From Agrypnia vestita (lineage: Eukaryota > Arthropoda > Insecta > Trichoptera > Phryganeidae), in the NCBI GenBank assembly GCA_016648135.1, contig JADDOH010004005.1, forward strand, positions 1-64,000: DNA of 64,000 bases. Reading direction: 5' to 3'. Under the pieces are notes generated by a model. It had not been told where the DNA came from. It saw nothing but the letters and a program-made list of their open reading frames with translations, and searched no databases. Position numbers and translations under genes: made by a program. Shown here piece by piece: positions 24,106 through 35,191 of this stretch (position 1 is its first letter; the number at the start of each line of letters is the position of its first letter).

Positions 24106-25081
24106 ATGAAGACTTCAGTGACATTTTTATTTTTGCAGTGACAATTTGTGTACTTTGGTAGAGCACGATCTTGAGAAATAATGGTGTTGCTGGTTATTAC
24201 AATTGCTTTTTAATTTTCTAGACATGTTTACCTGTTTCAACCGTATTTTATTATTGTTTTCATTTTGTAGCAAAAATCCTTGGTGATTTTTATTTACATG
24301 TCAATGATTTTTTTCAATTTGTTAAATGTTGTATGTTTATTTATTTGTTGTATGTTGATACCGACGTATTTCTATGTAATGTCTAATGTTATTATTATTT
24401 TATCTTTAATAAGAATTTATCAATTACCAACAATGTGAATGGTCTGTTTTATTTCTAAGTATTTGCACGAGATGGTATATATTGATAACTTCTATACGTA
24501 TATTTGTTTTTTGCACGCTAGCTAAATAAATTTAAATATCGCGTTCAAACTAATACTTCATTTTAATGTATTATTAATATTTATACTAATATAACTTTTC
24601 ATTTAATTTCTAGATCATTGTTTATGCCATGGCCAGCGTGAGAGCATCCTCCTCGAGCATTCTGGAGGCACCGCCCTTCTTCAGCTCTATCATAGGAGGA
24701 GAAGAACCGTCTCTTAACATCGAAAACCCCACCACGCTTGAAATAACTTTATTGGCATCAGCGCTGGAGACTCCCGCAAAATTGGAATCCATACCTCCAA
24801 TTTTTCCTCTCGACGCCGGTGAAATAGACGAGGAACCGAATAATATAATACTTCCGCCAGCGTTAAAGCATCCTGCACTTTACGGAGCTCCTATTCCTGG
24901 TATTCCTCACGCTGTTCATGTGGAGAAGTCAAATCTATTACAGTATTCAGCGCCTGTCCTTTCTTCAGTGGTGGCATCGCTCGGACCACCGATTATATTT
25001 AATCACAGATCCGAAGATGCGGTTATTGATTATGATGAATTCATAACTTTACCTATTAATGTTTATGATGATGAAGAGTAA
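24106..25081 (+). CDS. Acidic secreted-type protein, duplication copy 1
   Basis: Exon 2 starts at 24614 after acceptor TTTAATTTCTAG and is open to TAA at 25079-25081. It encodes IIVYA, then MASVRASSSSILEAPPFFSS, and ends in an acidic tail (VIDYDEFITLPINVYDDEE). Upstream, ATGAAGACTTCA (24106-24117) followed by GTGACA would give a phase-correct exon MKTS joined to IIVYAMASV, a short signal-peptide-like start. Alternatively translation begins at the ATG at 24629, which has a strong context (GCCATGG). Exon 1 and exon 2 are both conserved in copy 2. The middle (TLEITLLASALETPAKLESI onward) is Ile/Leu/Pro/Glu-rich and unlike copy 2. No known domain recognised; function unknown. Confidence 0.55.
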
Positions 25082-25680
25082 ACATTACTTGTTCTATTAC
25101 TACTACTTACTAACTACCAATACTAACTGACCAGCTGCATCATCACCAATAACAATGGAGCCCAGCACTCATCTCGCATAATATATACTTCTCGTCTCTT
25201 CCACAGATCATATATATTTTAGCAAACACTCGACATTTGTTTGGTATTCTAACAGAACCATTTTCCAATATCTAGTTTTACCTTGTCATGCAAGGTATTT
25301 TGTTGACATCATGTGTTTCTTGTACCTTCACATTCGCGTCGTATTTCTTGTCATCTATTCATAAATCATTCGGTCCATATGATCAAGTTCTTCAATTCAA
25401 AATCAAGAGTCTTATCATATAAATTTCAGTACATTATTCCACTCATTTATTTGATTTGAATATTGTGGAGTTTAAACAAAAATAAATTTGTCTGCATCCA
25501 CATAATTAACAATTCTCCAATACTCTTAAAATGCGACAGTAGTATTTAATTAAACACAGTAGTAATGGTAATTTTGTACCATTTCAAGAATATTACATCC
25601 AATTTCAAAAATATTGTCCGTCACTTGACAAATATAAAAATAAATTTATAAAAAATATTAGTTTTGATAGTATATAACAT
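25082..25680. other. 3' flank of the copy 1 gene
   Basis: Collinear with 34724-35370 in copy 2. No separate gene. Confidence 0.5.
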
Positions 25681-25783
25681 TTACGGAGATCTTTAGTCTA
25701 CCGGTTTCGAGACGGACAACAAAAAGTAGTCCTGACGAAGAGACGGGTGCGTCTCGAAACCGGTAGACTAAAATTCTCCGTAA
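25681..25783 (+). repeat. Inverted repeat with a hammerhead-ribozyme-like motif
   Basis: Left arm TTACGGAGATCTTTAGTCTA and right arm TAGACTAAAATTCTCCGTAA are inverted copies. The hammerhead-like part is: stem I TAGTC (25727-25731) with GACTA (25766-25770); core CTGACGA (25732-25738); one extra A; stem II GAGACG/CGTCTC around loop GGTG; GAAA (25756-25759); palindrome ACCGGT, then A as the predicted cleavage position. Because stem III is self-complementary with no loop, activity would need two molecules, as proposed for short-stem-III hammerheads. Confidence 0.6.
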
Positions 25784-26581
25784 GTAGTAATTTACTAACA
25801 TAACTAACAATTTGTTAACATGACTGACCATAAACAAGAATACCACGAATATTTTCAAACTAAGCTAAACATTTGGGCTCAAAACCCGACTACTTACTTG
25901 ATCGCTGGATGGTCTTACACCTAAACTAAAAAGTAGATTATATAAAAATCCATGGAAATTTATTAACATAGATAAGGTCGAAAAATAATTATGTATTCTT
26001 ATTTTCGTGGCATAACCAACTACTCAGTTGTTTGTGTCTAAATAAAATAAATGTTTTTAAAAATCTTTTTTGTTATGATTTTCTTCTATTTTTAAAATCG
26101 GTTCGAGGTTTGAGGTTGATAAAAAAAATATGCTAGACCTAATAAAATATTTCTTTGCGTACTTTGCAAAGTTGTGGTGCTTAAAAAATAAACGTTAATA
26201 ATAATTTACTTGATTTTTTATCTTGATCTATGATTTTGTTTTTTTGGTTCTTTAGAACAAACATTGTTAAAAAATGTAAAAATTATTATTTATTTATAAT
26301 GTAGGAACTTGCGAGTGAGGTTAAGAGGATTATATAGTATCAAAACTATATTAAAATATATTTTGCTTTCTGTACCAAATTTATTCTCCAAACGTCAGTG
26401 CTTAAACGAGATCATTTTAAGTCGGAAATATTTTTTTCAGTCGTCAAATATCTGTCGTTGTACCCATAACCTTGTGCCAGTTTTGCAAGACGATTCGTTG
26501 ATTTTATTTCAAATTGTAGCATTATCCATACAAATAGAAACACTATAATTTTGAAGCCAGCTTCACGAAGGTCGGAATGGT

Positions 26582-26700
26582 CTACCAGGCTTTCAGGGCG
26601 TAGGGCGCCAGGACAAGTCCGGAGTGGGTCAGGGGGACGACGTGCGTGCCGTCGATCGTCTTGGCTCTGTGGATGATGGTGCTGTACTGGCTGGAGATGG
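26582..26700 (-). pseudogene. Truncated 3' piece of cuticle gene 3
   Basis: 119 bp nearly identical to 36262-36380, the C-terminal third of the cuticle gene at 36262-38497. It reads ISSQYSTIIH, then RAKTIDGTHVV with a Gly-to-Arg change, and ends ALKAW with stop TAG at 26582-26584. Homology stops at 26700 after CTGGAGATGG; the signal peptide, most of the exon, exon 1 and promoter are missing. It was cut by the segmental duplication breakpoint and should be non-functional. Confidence 0.9.
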
Positions 26701-27286
26701 AAGTTATTTTAAACATTATTTTTATTATAAAAAAACCATTTGAGACATGTGGGCAATGTTACAATACATCGTTGTCCAAAATTCAGGATTTGACTTCTTT
26801 CTTAAACTGTTCGGGTTTTGGAATGTTTCTTTCTTGAAATTTGTTTTTTGATAACAATGTATTGTACCATTTAACTCCCAAGTATGTATCATGTTGTGCC
26901 ATGGCGGTTCTTAAAGTTGATATCTTTATTTGTACCTTTGTTCTATATCTATAACTTATACAGTCTAAGGGGTGTTATTTATTTATAAAATAATCTTTAT
27001 AGGTTTGGCATATGGAGTTAGTTTTATATATTTTTGTGAATATGTACATTATATTCTTGAAATATACTTATAGCCATATGGTTTTTGGAGAATCGTTTTA
27101 ATAATTATGTACTTTAAAATATAAATGTAATTACATAAGAAAAACACGACAATAAAAAAGAAAATAGATTTAAAACACATTAAAGACAATGAATATGCTT
27201 GAAACAGAAAGATTGAGAGACCTAATCCAGATTATTCCATTATTTTAACACAGCATCAAAAACATCGCACTTGTATTTAATCAGTG

Positions 27287-27584
27287 TGTTTGGGGCAAGC
27301 AGAAGGGGATGCTGGAAACAGGACTTACCGCTCTCATCCGAAACGCGATCTTATCCAGGCGCCTCCAGTTCCTTCGTTTCTTGCCCGGGGGGCGGACTGT
27401 AAAATACGAGTTACGAACTCAAAACTAAACTTCGCCGTGATGGCGTAAAAAGGGCTTCACCGTTTCAGCACGCGCGCGTAGATAGACTGACCAGGGCCGC
27501 GAGAGCGGTTGGAGCAGGAGGGGGAAGGGAAGGGAGTGAGGTACATAGATATTATTCCGTAGACACTTGCTTTGGTACAAAACA
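27287..27584 (-). mobile_element. GC-rich insertion with an exon-like segment
   Basis: About 298 bp absent from copy 1 and flanked by CAGTG (27282-27286 and 27585-27589), a 5-bp target-site duplication. On the minus strand an acceptor (CGTATTTTACAG) and a donor (GTAAGTCC) bracket 27396-27329, which is open in one frame as RPPGKKRRNWRRLDKIAFRM. The GC-richness and clean splice sites suggest a captured host-gene exon or part of a transposon gene. I do not recognise the source protein. Confidence 0.55.
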
Positions 27585-28104
27585 CAGTGAATATTGAAAA
27601 ATATCCACCATATTGTAGTTATTTCCAAGCCTCGGTAGCTTTTTCATAGGCGCATTGGTGTGATAATTTGAATTTGTCTCTTTTATAAGGAACAACGCCA
27701 ACGACATGGTACTGCGTGTGGGAACATGTAAGGATATCAGTTCCGTCAGATGCAGAACCGGCCCATTATTAAAAATTTCATAATTAATCACTCAATGTTC
27801 TTCTATATGATAAGTTCGTCAAATTAAGATTACTCAACAAGAAATTACGTAGGTATCTTTTTTGACAAAAAACTAAATAATCTTCGATTTTCAGAAAAAA
27901 ATTATTTTCAGAGAATATTTAACAAACGTTCATTGAGTGCAGAGTGTAGTAAATACATCTAATATATAGATAAGAATACCATTCAAACAGCATTTACTTC
28001 ATACTAAATAATATTAGAAACCCTTTTGCCATAATTCCGTTATGGCCCATGTTCACGGATTAGACACGATAGTTTAACGTAAGAGAAATTTCAATACCGT
28101 GTAA

Positions 28105-28249
28105 GGGCCGGTTGTTTCAAGTTCGATCAAAGTAAGCGTTCTTTTAAAGCATAGATTTTTACGTTCTCCACCAATCAGACGATCCGTTTTCGTAAAAATC
28201 TATGCTTTGGTCGACCGCTTACTTTGATCGAACTTGAAACAACCGGGCC
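28105..28249. mobile_element. MITE with TAA target duplication (PIF/Harbinger-like)
   Basis: 145 bp with about 33-bp terminal inverted repeats (GGGCCGGTTGTTTCAAGTTC... and its inverted copy ending in CAACCGGGCC). TAA at 28102-28104 is repeated at 28250-28252. Copy 1 of the duplication lacks the element at the matching point (near 21570), confirming it as an insertion. A 3-bp TAA/TWA duplication and GGGCC-type ends are typical of PIF/Harbinger derivatives. Confidence 0.8.
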
Positions 28250-28383
28250 TAAGTGTGGCGATTTAAATATTGAATATCGATGGTGATCTGGTAATATGAT
28301 CAATCTTATTTTTTTCAGTTTTTTTTCAACAGCGTTGTGAATAGGAATCTCGGTATCATAATCCGGATCATAATATTTGTATC

Positions 28384-28416
28384 TTGATGAAGAGACAATT
28401 GGCCCCGAAACATGTT
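28384..28416 (+). repeat. Hammerhead-like motif, copy 2 of 21707
   Basis: TTGATGA-A-GAGACAATTGGCCCC-GAAACATGTT. Retains the ACATGT palindrome after GAAA that copy 1 has lost, but the core C is T. Confidence 0.45.
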
Positions 28417-29105
28417 GACTTATTATTTTATTTTTCAACGACGACTAGTAAGTACATATTACTAGCTTTAATATTCTTTAATTAATTGTACACCAAAACC
28501 GATGTTTTTAATAATCGAGGCAACCGTGCTAGCAGAACTGCGGTGCCATCAAGGCAGCGTTGCCAAGTTATTCACTCCCGCCGTAGAGTACGTGTCCGAC
28601 GAAGATTTGCGTTGGATACGCACTGAACGTATAATTTATTTCTAAAGGACTAACAAAAGTCTGCTCCCATATATAACAATTATAATTAAACTGCAGTTAT
28701 TTGTAACTCTTATCTAGGCTAGATCACCAAATATCATCAATGGTATGATATTCCTAAAATGCGCAGAGGAAAAAATACAAAATCAGAAAGCGTATTTTAA
28801 TCTTGTGTTTGCCTTCCGGGAACACCCGAGGAAGGTATCGAATCTGTAGCATAAGAAATCTACAATCTACACAGATCCAGGTTGAGCCTGCAAAGTGTAT
28901 AAAGTTTCGTTTTATCCAACATCTTGCTTCGATAATTACTATCGGCGAGTTAAGCAGTAGTTATAAAAACATATTTTTCATTCTCTTTGCTATTTTTTAA
29001 AACAACTTTCAATCAAGTAATTGGATGTCTATCGATACTGGACTATCAAATTCTATATTAAACACGAGTTTTTTAAATAATTTTTATTTGTTTTATTTAT
29101 TTAAA

Positions 29106-29282
29106 ACATGGAAATGCGAACATGGAATGTGTGTCGCAATAATATTCTTACTATTTTCAAAATAAGCTAAACGCTTATGATATGAAAATAGGACCAACTT
29201 GCTGGTGTCCTGGAATGGGATTCGAACCATCGACCAACCAGAACACTAAGCGAGTATTATGACCTACACCAACAAGCTACTC
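29106..29282 (-). mobile_element. tRNA-derived SINE, family 1 (duplicate of 22428)
   Basis: Same element and position as in copy 1. The minus-strand B box reads GGTTCGAATCCCA, closer to consensus than in copy 1. Confidence 0.7.
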
Positions 29283-29833
29283 TTTTTTATATACAAATTA
29301 TTCGTACAAAAGGAAATTTGAACTTCGTTTTCTTCATTAATCCTTTGCTAGGCCTGGCTAAGGGTTAAAATGCATATAAACACATAGGGTTTAAATGGTA
29401 TGCTGTAGTGCTTCTGGCGTTTACCATTTTGCAGGATCACAGAAATCATTCGCAATTTATCCTTGACAACATGTAACAGCTCCTTGATTTTGAAACTGGT
29501 ATATTTCCAGATGATTTCCAAACAGAACTGCATTTATTTTCCACTCTTTTCTTTCTACTTTTAAGATGATATTTGGGTTTACTAAATATTAATTAGACTT
29601 TACTTTTCCTCTGTAACATATTAGCGGTGGCAGACCCAAAAGCGCTCCACACTCTCCGTGACACTTAAAATACGATACATCAGAAAGTTTATTTTAAAAA
29701 ATACTGAAACTGCTCATTTCAAAATCACAACCATAAAGTTCGCACATAATTTTTAATTTGTAGTGATTTTTTGTCCGTTAACATCATAAAATAATATTAA
29801 ATTTCCTGAAATACTCCCGTCAATTGGACTTGA

Positions 29834-31668
29834 ACCCGGCACATTCACTGCAACTGCATATTTCGGCGTTTTTTACGAAAATGTGGGTTTTTATTATTCG
29901 TTTATATCAGAATGTACATGATAAATTGCAATTTTTTAGAGCGATAACTTAGATAGAACCTTTGTTTTTATACAAAAGTAATAAACTGAACATTATTTAC
30001 AATAATTAAGAAAAATATAAGCATTACTCCACAGGCCGCGGCAAACAAAACGTTTTTTAATGTTCCCGGGCGAAAAGTGGTTCGTAAGTAAGCAATTGTA
30101 TGTAAGCATAATATTTTTTTATACGTATAAAGTTTACTTAATTATCTAAAATCCGTATGTAGGAAATTAAGAAATATTCAATATTTAAAAAGTTATGATG
30201 TTTCAAACATGCAAGAAGTTATTACGATTTTTGAGGATTTTCAAATGTTGTTTATTCATATAAAAATATGAATTTAAGCAATATATTCTACTTAATCCCG
30301 TACTTTGAATCTTTACTCACTATTTAAAAAAATTTTATTATAAACAAGTTAATTACTAATTAATTAATCGAGAAGCCGCGGCCAAAAACTCTTTTTTATT
30401 GTTGGAGGGCGATGAGAGATTTTCTTAAAATTTGTATGTGGGCACAATATGTTTTTTTATATTTACTTAATTATCTATATTTTATATTTATACTTAATTA
30501 TCTAGAATCCGTACGTAGGAAATTAAGAAATATACAATAATAATAAAGTTATAATGTTTCAAACATGCAAACAATTATTACGATTTTTGATGATTTTCAA
30601 ATGTTGTTTATTCATACAAAAATATCATTTTAAACGATATATTGTATCTATATTCATACTTTGAGTCTTTTTTCACTATTATAAAGCTAAATTTTTTATT
30701 AATAACACGTTAAATATTATTTTAAAATAAAAATTCTAAGGTATGAAAAACGACATCATCATACGTCAGAATGCCGATTAGATGCCGTATGGCCACGGCA
30801 GAGGTTAGACGTGTTTACGAGTATGTAGCCGAATATTCATTTATTTCACTATTAATCGTACTTCTACGCCAAATTTGACATTTATATGAATTTTTATTAT
30901 ATAATACGCTCAAAAGCAATTGATATCTCCCATATATTAAGGTTTTTTATGGATTTTCGAACGGTTTTATCTTTATTACACTTTGAACATGCGTCACAAT
31001 GTCAGTTTCGCTATAGCTCAGATTCAACAACAATTCCAGAATCTCATTTAGATGAGTCAAAATACACACTACACACTGTACGTGCCGTGCGTATGTGCGT
31101 TCACCTCTACCATGTATTTATTTCTTGTTTAATATTACGGTATACATTATGATTTGAAAAGTATTTCAGAATTATTAATATGTTTTTTAAATTCTATACA
31201 GTAAGTAATGATTGGTCGTAAATAAAATACGGGAATTTGTCGAAAGTTAAAATAATACATTTTGACTCTCGCAGTACGCGTGTGGGCGTAGGTAATTGTT
31301 TTGTTATTTTCATATTACGATATGCTTTGATTTAAAAAGGAGTTCAGAATTATTAATATGATTCTTAAATTATTCACGGAAAATAATAAGTCTACTCAAA
31401 TAATGTAAGATCATTTGGCAAAAGTTAAAATAAGCAAATATTTTGTCAGATCTAGTAGTCCTCGAGGACGAGTGACGCTAATGGAATCGAAGAATATACG
31501 ACCATCTCTTTCTATTAAAACCTTACTGTTTTAGCAACGTACCATAAATATGTAACGAACGTGTAATTTTTATTCGATTTACGCTCAGGTGACATCTCGC
31601 GCACGCCTTGAAAACGGATGATAGACGTAATTTGACAGATCCGCATGTTTGTGAAACGTATGTCTAGC
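29834..31668. mobile_element. 1.8-kb AT-rich insertion with internal tandem repeats
   Basis: Absent from copy 1, where the flanks join directly near 23308. Two consecutive units of about 340-356 bp (30034-30373 and 30374-30720) share GCCGCGGC, ATCCGTA.GTAGGAAATTAAG, GTTTCAAACATGCAA and ATTTTCAAATGTTGTTTATT. A second pair of about 180 bp lies at 31140-31320 and 31320-31450 (TTCAGAATTATTAATATG shared). No transposase frame seen; a non-autonomous element or nested insertions are likely. Confidence 0.55.
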
Positions 31669-31712
31669 CTTAATATTCTCGTTTTAGCCCATCTATCAAA
31701 AGTATGTAAAAC

Positions 31713-31755
31713 AAAGATATATATATATATATATATATACATGTGTGTGTGTGTG
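31713..31755. repeat. (AT)n then (TG)n microsatellite
   Basis: Alternating AT run followed by GTGTGTGTGT. Copy 1 has only a short version (near 23352), while its own (AT)n tract sits elsewhere (21417-21437). Confidence 0.7.
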
Positions 31756-31898
31756 TCAATCCTGCCATTAGTACTTTACTACTTCTAGTAGAAAACTAAC
31801 TAAGTAAAGTAGAATATTAAGGAGTAATTTATTATTTAAATGTTTATAATATTTTTTTAAATAATTTAATCTTTACTAAAAAATAATAAAGTAATATA

Positions 31899-32286
31899 CA
31901 TGATGACAGTATTAAAGAATTAAAGAACAAGTGATTTCAGAGAAGAAAATATTTTGAAAGGATTCTAAAAAATAATGCAGTTTTAATATACCTACACATT
32001 GAGATTAATAAGATTTTCAATCAAATAAAAGTATAAAATTGTGCTATCCGCCACTTTAACTGAAACACCGGTCAGAGCGAATAACGTCACGCCTCAGTAC
32101 CCATCACCCGTGTCTTTGAACCGTTGCCATAGACACTGCGGGCGTTTTTGCACGAAATAAAAAATATGTAGATGAAAATGAAATTATTTGCGTTAAAACT
32201 TATTTTGTTACTGAAATAATGTTACTTTCGGTAATAGTAGACGTACACCTACAATATAGAATGTTATTTCAAAATCTGTCATCATG
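31899..32286. mobile_element. 388-bp insertion with CATGATGACAG inverted ends
   Basis: Begins CATGATGACAG and ends CTGTCATCATG, a perfect 11-bp inverted repeat, and is missing from copy 1 (junction near 23490). Contains a GC-richer core at 32050-32150. Target duplication unclear. Non-autonomous DNA element likely. Confidence 0.6.
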
Positions 32287-32954
32287 CCTATTATATAATA
32301 TTGTAAGTCTCTCTCCAGTTAGTCTCTTTTTGGAGAGATATAGAGATCAATTATGTTTCATTATATTTTAAATAAGAAAACATATATATAACCGGAGGTA
32401 GGTTATATTAAATTTTTTTTAAAAGTAAGTAAAAAGTAATAAAAGCTTTTTTCGCAGTTTGAACGGAAATTTTTTGTTAAATTATATTTCATTCTTACTT
32501 CAACAAGTCCATCTTAGTACACCTAACCAATTAACTATTTATGTATTTAAAATTTAATGTGTGTTCTGCTCTCTACAATTCTACACCATCTATATCAAAT
32601 TTCGTTTAGTTACTCTTTAGTACCTTATGCAAACCTCATATACCTTTTCTTACAAATCCTTTTTACGGTTCCTGAAATGTGTAAATCATACTTAAAGCCA
32701 CAAAATATAAATATAATTTAATGACAGGAATTAACCGTCTCCTCAGTGGCCTTGCTCCCAACTTCCCACAATACATTAATCCCGGATTTAAGGAGATTGC
32801 TCAGTTTTCTGCGAATTCATGAAAAAAAAATATATCACAAGAAAATCGAAGAGCCGTAGCAGTCTCACGTCTATCAACAGATTTGTATTAATCACCATAC
32901 TAGACGTACACAAATTACAGTGAAAATATTCCAAGTATTTAAGTTCCTGTAACA

Positions 32955-34723
32955 ATGATGAAGACTTCAGTGACATTTTTATTCTTGCAGTGATAATTTG
33001 TGTATAGTGGTAGAGCACTATCTTGAGAAATAATGGTATTGCTGGTTATTACAATTGCTATTTAATTTTCTAGACATGTTTACCTGTTTCAACCGTATTT
33101 TATTATTGTTTTCATTTTGTAGCAAAAATCCTTGGTGGTTTTTATTTACATGTTAATGATTTTTTTTCAATTTGTTTAATTAATGTTGTATGTCGATACC
33201 AACATATTTCTATGTAATGAATAATAGTATTATTATTTTATCCTTAATAAAAATTTATCAATTATCAACAATGTAAATGGTCTGTTTTATTTCTAAGTAT
33301 TTGCACAAGATAATATATATTGATAACTTCAATACGTATTTTTGTTTTTTGCACGCGAGCTAAATAAATTTAAATGTCGCGTTCAAACTAATATTTTATT
33401 TTAAAGTATTATTAATATTTCTACTAACATAACTTTTCATTTAATTTCTAGATCATTGTTTACGCCATGGCCAGCGTGACAGCATCCTTCTCGAGCATTC
33501 TGGAGGCACCGCCCTTCTTCAGCTCTATCATAGGAGGAGAAGAACCGTCTCTTAACATCGAAAATCCCACCTATGCTGCCGATAATTCTCAACTAGGAAA
33601 GCCGCAAATTATAATCGAGGAATCGTCAGAAAAGCCAGCTACTTCCAAGAAACCCCCTATAACATTATTTGTATCGTCGACCCTCGCAAGAAGACCTACC
33701 ACGGTGCCAACACTTTTAAAAAATGTCCACTCATCTCCAACTGATGGTATATTTGCAGTCCCGACCTCCTCACCACTGTATGTTCAGACAATTGAGAAGA
33801 ACGCCAACGTGATGGTGGCCAGCGACCCTGTTCTGCAAGAGGACGAGTTCACGACGCCGGCGTTCCCGCTCCAGGAAGACGAGGACCGCGACAAGATGAG
33901 CTTGTTCGTCAACAAGATAGTCGGGAGTCTCCAGGGCACGTTCCAAGAGCTGCACGACATCGTGATCCTCGACAAGACCCCCAATACGACGATCACGCAG
34001 TAGAACACCAAGAAGCCGAGCGTGCCCACCAAGAAGCCGACGTCCGTGGCGCCCAAGAAGCCAAAAATGACGAAGAAACCAGCCAAAGTCATAACCACCA
34101 CCCCTCCCTCCACCAAGAATCCCATTACGACGATCGCCACTCAAGCAGCCACGACCAGAAAGCCTACCTAAGTTTACATTCTTCTCCCAGCTACAACGCT
34201 CAAGTGTTTTACGCTTGAGGATAGTGTCATTATTGATATTTTTGCTACTGTTATTAATATTTAAATTTTTGGAAGTAGGTCATGTGAGGGAGGGTTTGCG
34301 AGCTCTAAAGTGATTTGTGTGTGAATGTGAAAATGTGATCATTAAACATTATTTTCTTAAATTTGTTTAACTCGGAAGAAATATCATTTATAATTAAGAT
34401 AAATTGTAGAAGTCTCACAGAAACAAAGCTATTTATATGAGAAGCGTGTATGGAAGTCTTTTTTTAGGACAGCACCATGGCTTACGATCTGTATGAGCTG
34501 GCTTCAGTGATCACTGAAAAATCAACGTTCACTAATTCCATCGTAAGAACATCCACACATTATCTACGTATACTAACGTAATCTATGTATACTATTTCAT
34601 GAGAAGGGAATGATGGCATCGCTCGGACCACCGATTATATTTAATCACAGATCCAGAGATGTGGTTATTGATTATGATGAATTCATAACTTTACCTATTA
34701 ATGTTTATGATGATGAAGAGTAA
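32955..34723 (+). CDS. Rearranged paralogue of the copy 1 acidic protein; exon structure uncertain
   Basis: Exon 1 candidate 32955-32969 (MMKTS, followed by GTGACA) and exon 2 from 33452 (after TTTCTAG) match copy 1. The shared N-terminus is IIVYAMASVTASFSSILEAP... up to ENPT. Then the sequence diverges completely: an Ile/Ser/Pro stretch, a GC-rich segment containing DEFTTPAFPLQEDEDRDKMS and FVNKIVGSLQGTFQELHDIV, and a TAG at 34001-34003. In the same frame 55 more codons follow, rich in Lys-Pro and Thr (for example TKKPTSVAPKKPKMTKKPA), to TAA at 34169-34171. Further on, a 75-bp exon (34468-34542, DSTMAYDLYELASV...) and a last exon (34604 or 34607 to 34723) restore the acidic C-terminus of copy 1. 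No known domain. It may be a spliced gene, a readthrough gene or a recent pseudogene. Confidence 0.45.
34468..34542 (+). other. Predicted 25-codon internal exon of the copy 2 gene
   Basis: Bounded by CTTTTTTTAG and GTAAGAAC, phase 0 at both ends and fully open. The next intron is only 61-64 bp, contains a perfect branch-point consensus TACTAAC (34571-34577) 26-29 nt before the acceptor, and leads in frame into the conserved C-terminal exon. Confidence 0.5.
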
Positions 34724-35191
34724 ACATTACTTGTTCTATTACTACTACTTACTAGCTACCAATACTAACTGACTAGCTGCATCATCACCAATAACAATGG
34801 AGCACAGCACTCATCTCACATAATATATACTTCTCGTCTCTTCCACAGATCATATATATTTTAGCAAACACTCTACATTTGTTTGGGCTTCTAACAGAAC
34901 CATTTTCCAATATCTGGTTTTACCTTGTCATGCAAGGTATTTTTTTGACATCATGTGTTTCTTGTACCTTCACATTCGCGTCGTATTTCTTGTCATCTAT
35001 TCCTAAATCATTCGGTCCAAATGATCAAATTCTTCAATTCAAAGTCAAGTGTCTTATCATATAAATTTCAGTACATTATTCCACTCATTTATTTGATTTG
35101 AATATTGTGGAATTTAAACAAAAATAAATTTGTCTGTCGTCCACATAATTAAAAATTCTCCAATACTTTTAAAATGCGACAATAGTAATTA

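Larger units (their letters stand above)
20549..26700 (+). repeat. Tandem segmental duplication, copy 1
   Basis: About 6.15 kb matching 26787-36380 in the same orientation. Shared blocks include 20549-21640, 21660-22960 (with one SINE), 23280-23720, 23880-24740, 24965-26090 and 26270-26700. The 3' limit at 26700 falls inside a cuticle gene exon, leaving a truncated copy. The interrupted blocks are explained mainly by insertions in copy 2. Confidence 0.9.

Noticed and set aside
33770..34144. Two overlapping minus-strand frames of about 120 codons
   Set aside because: Antisense to the GC-rich middle and the TAG-following extension of the copy 2 gene; no signal peptide, splice or promoter evidence on that strand.
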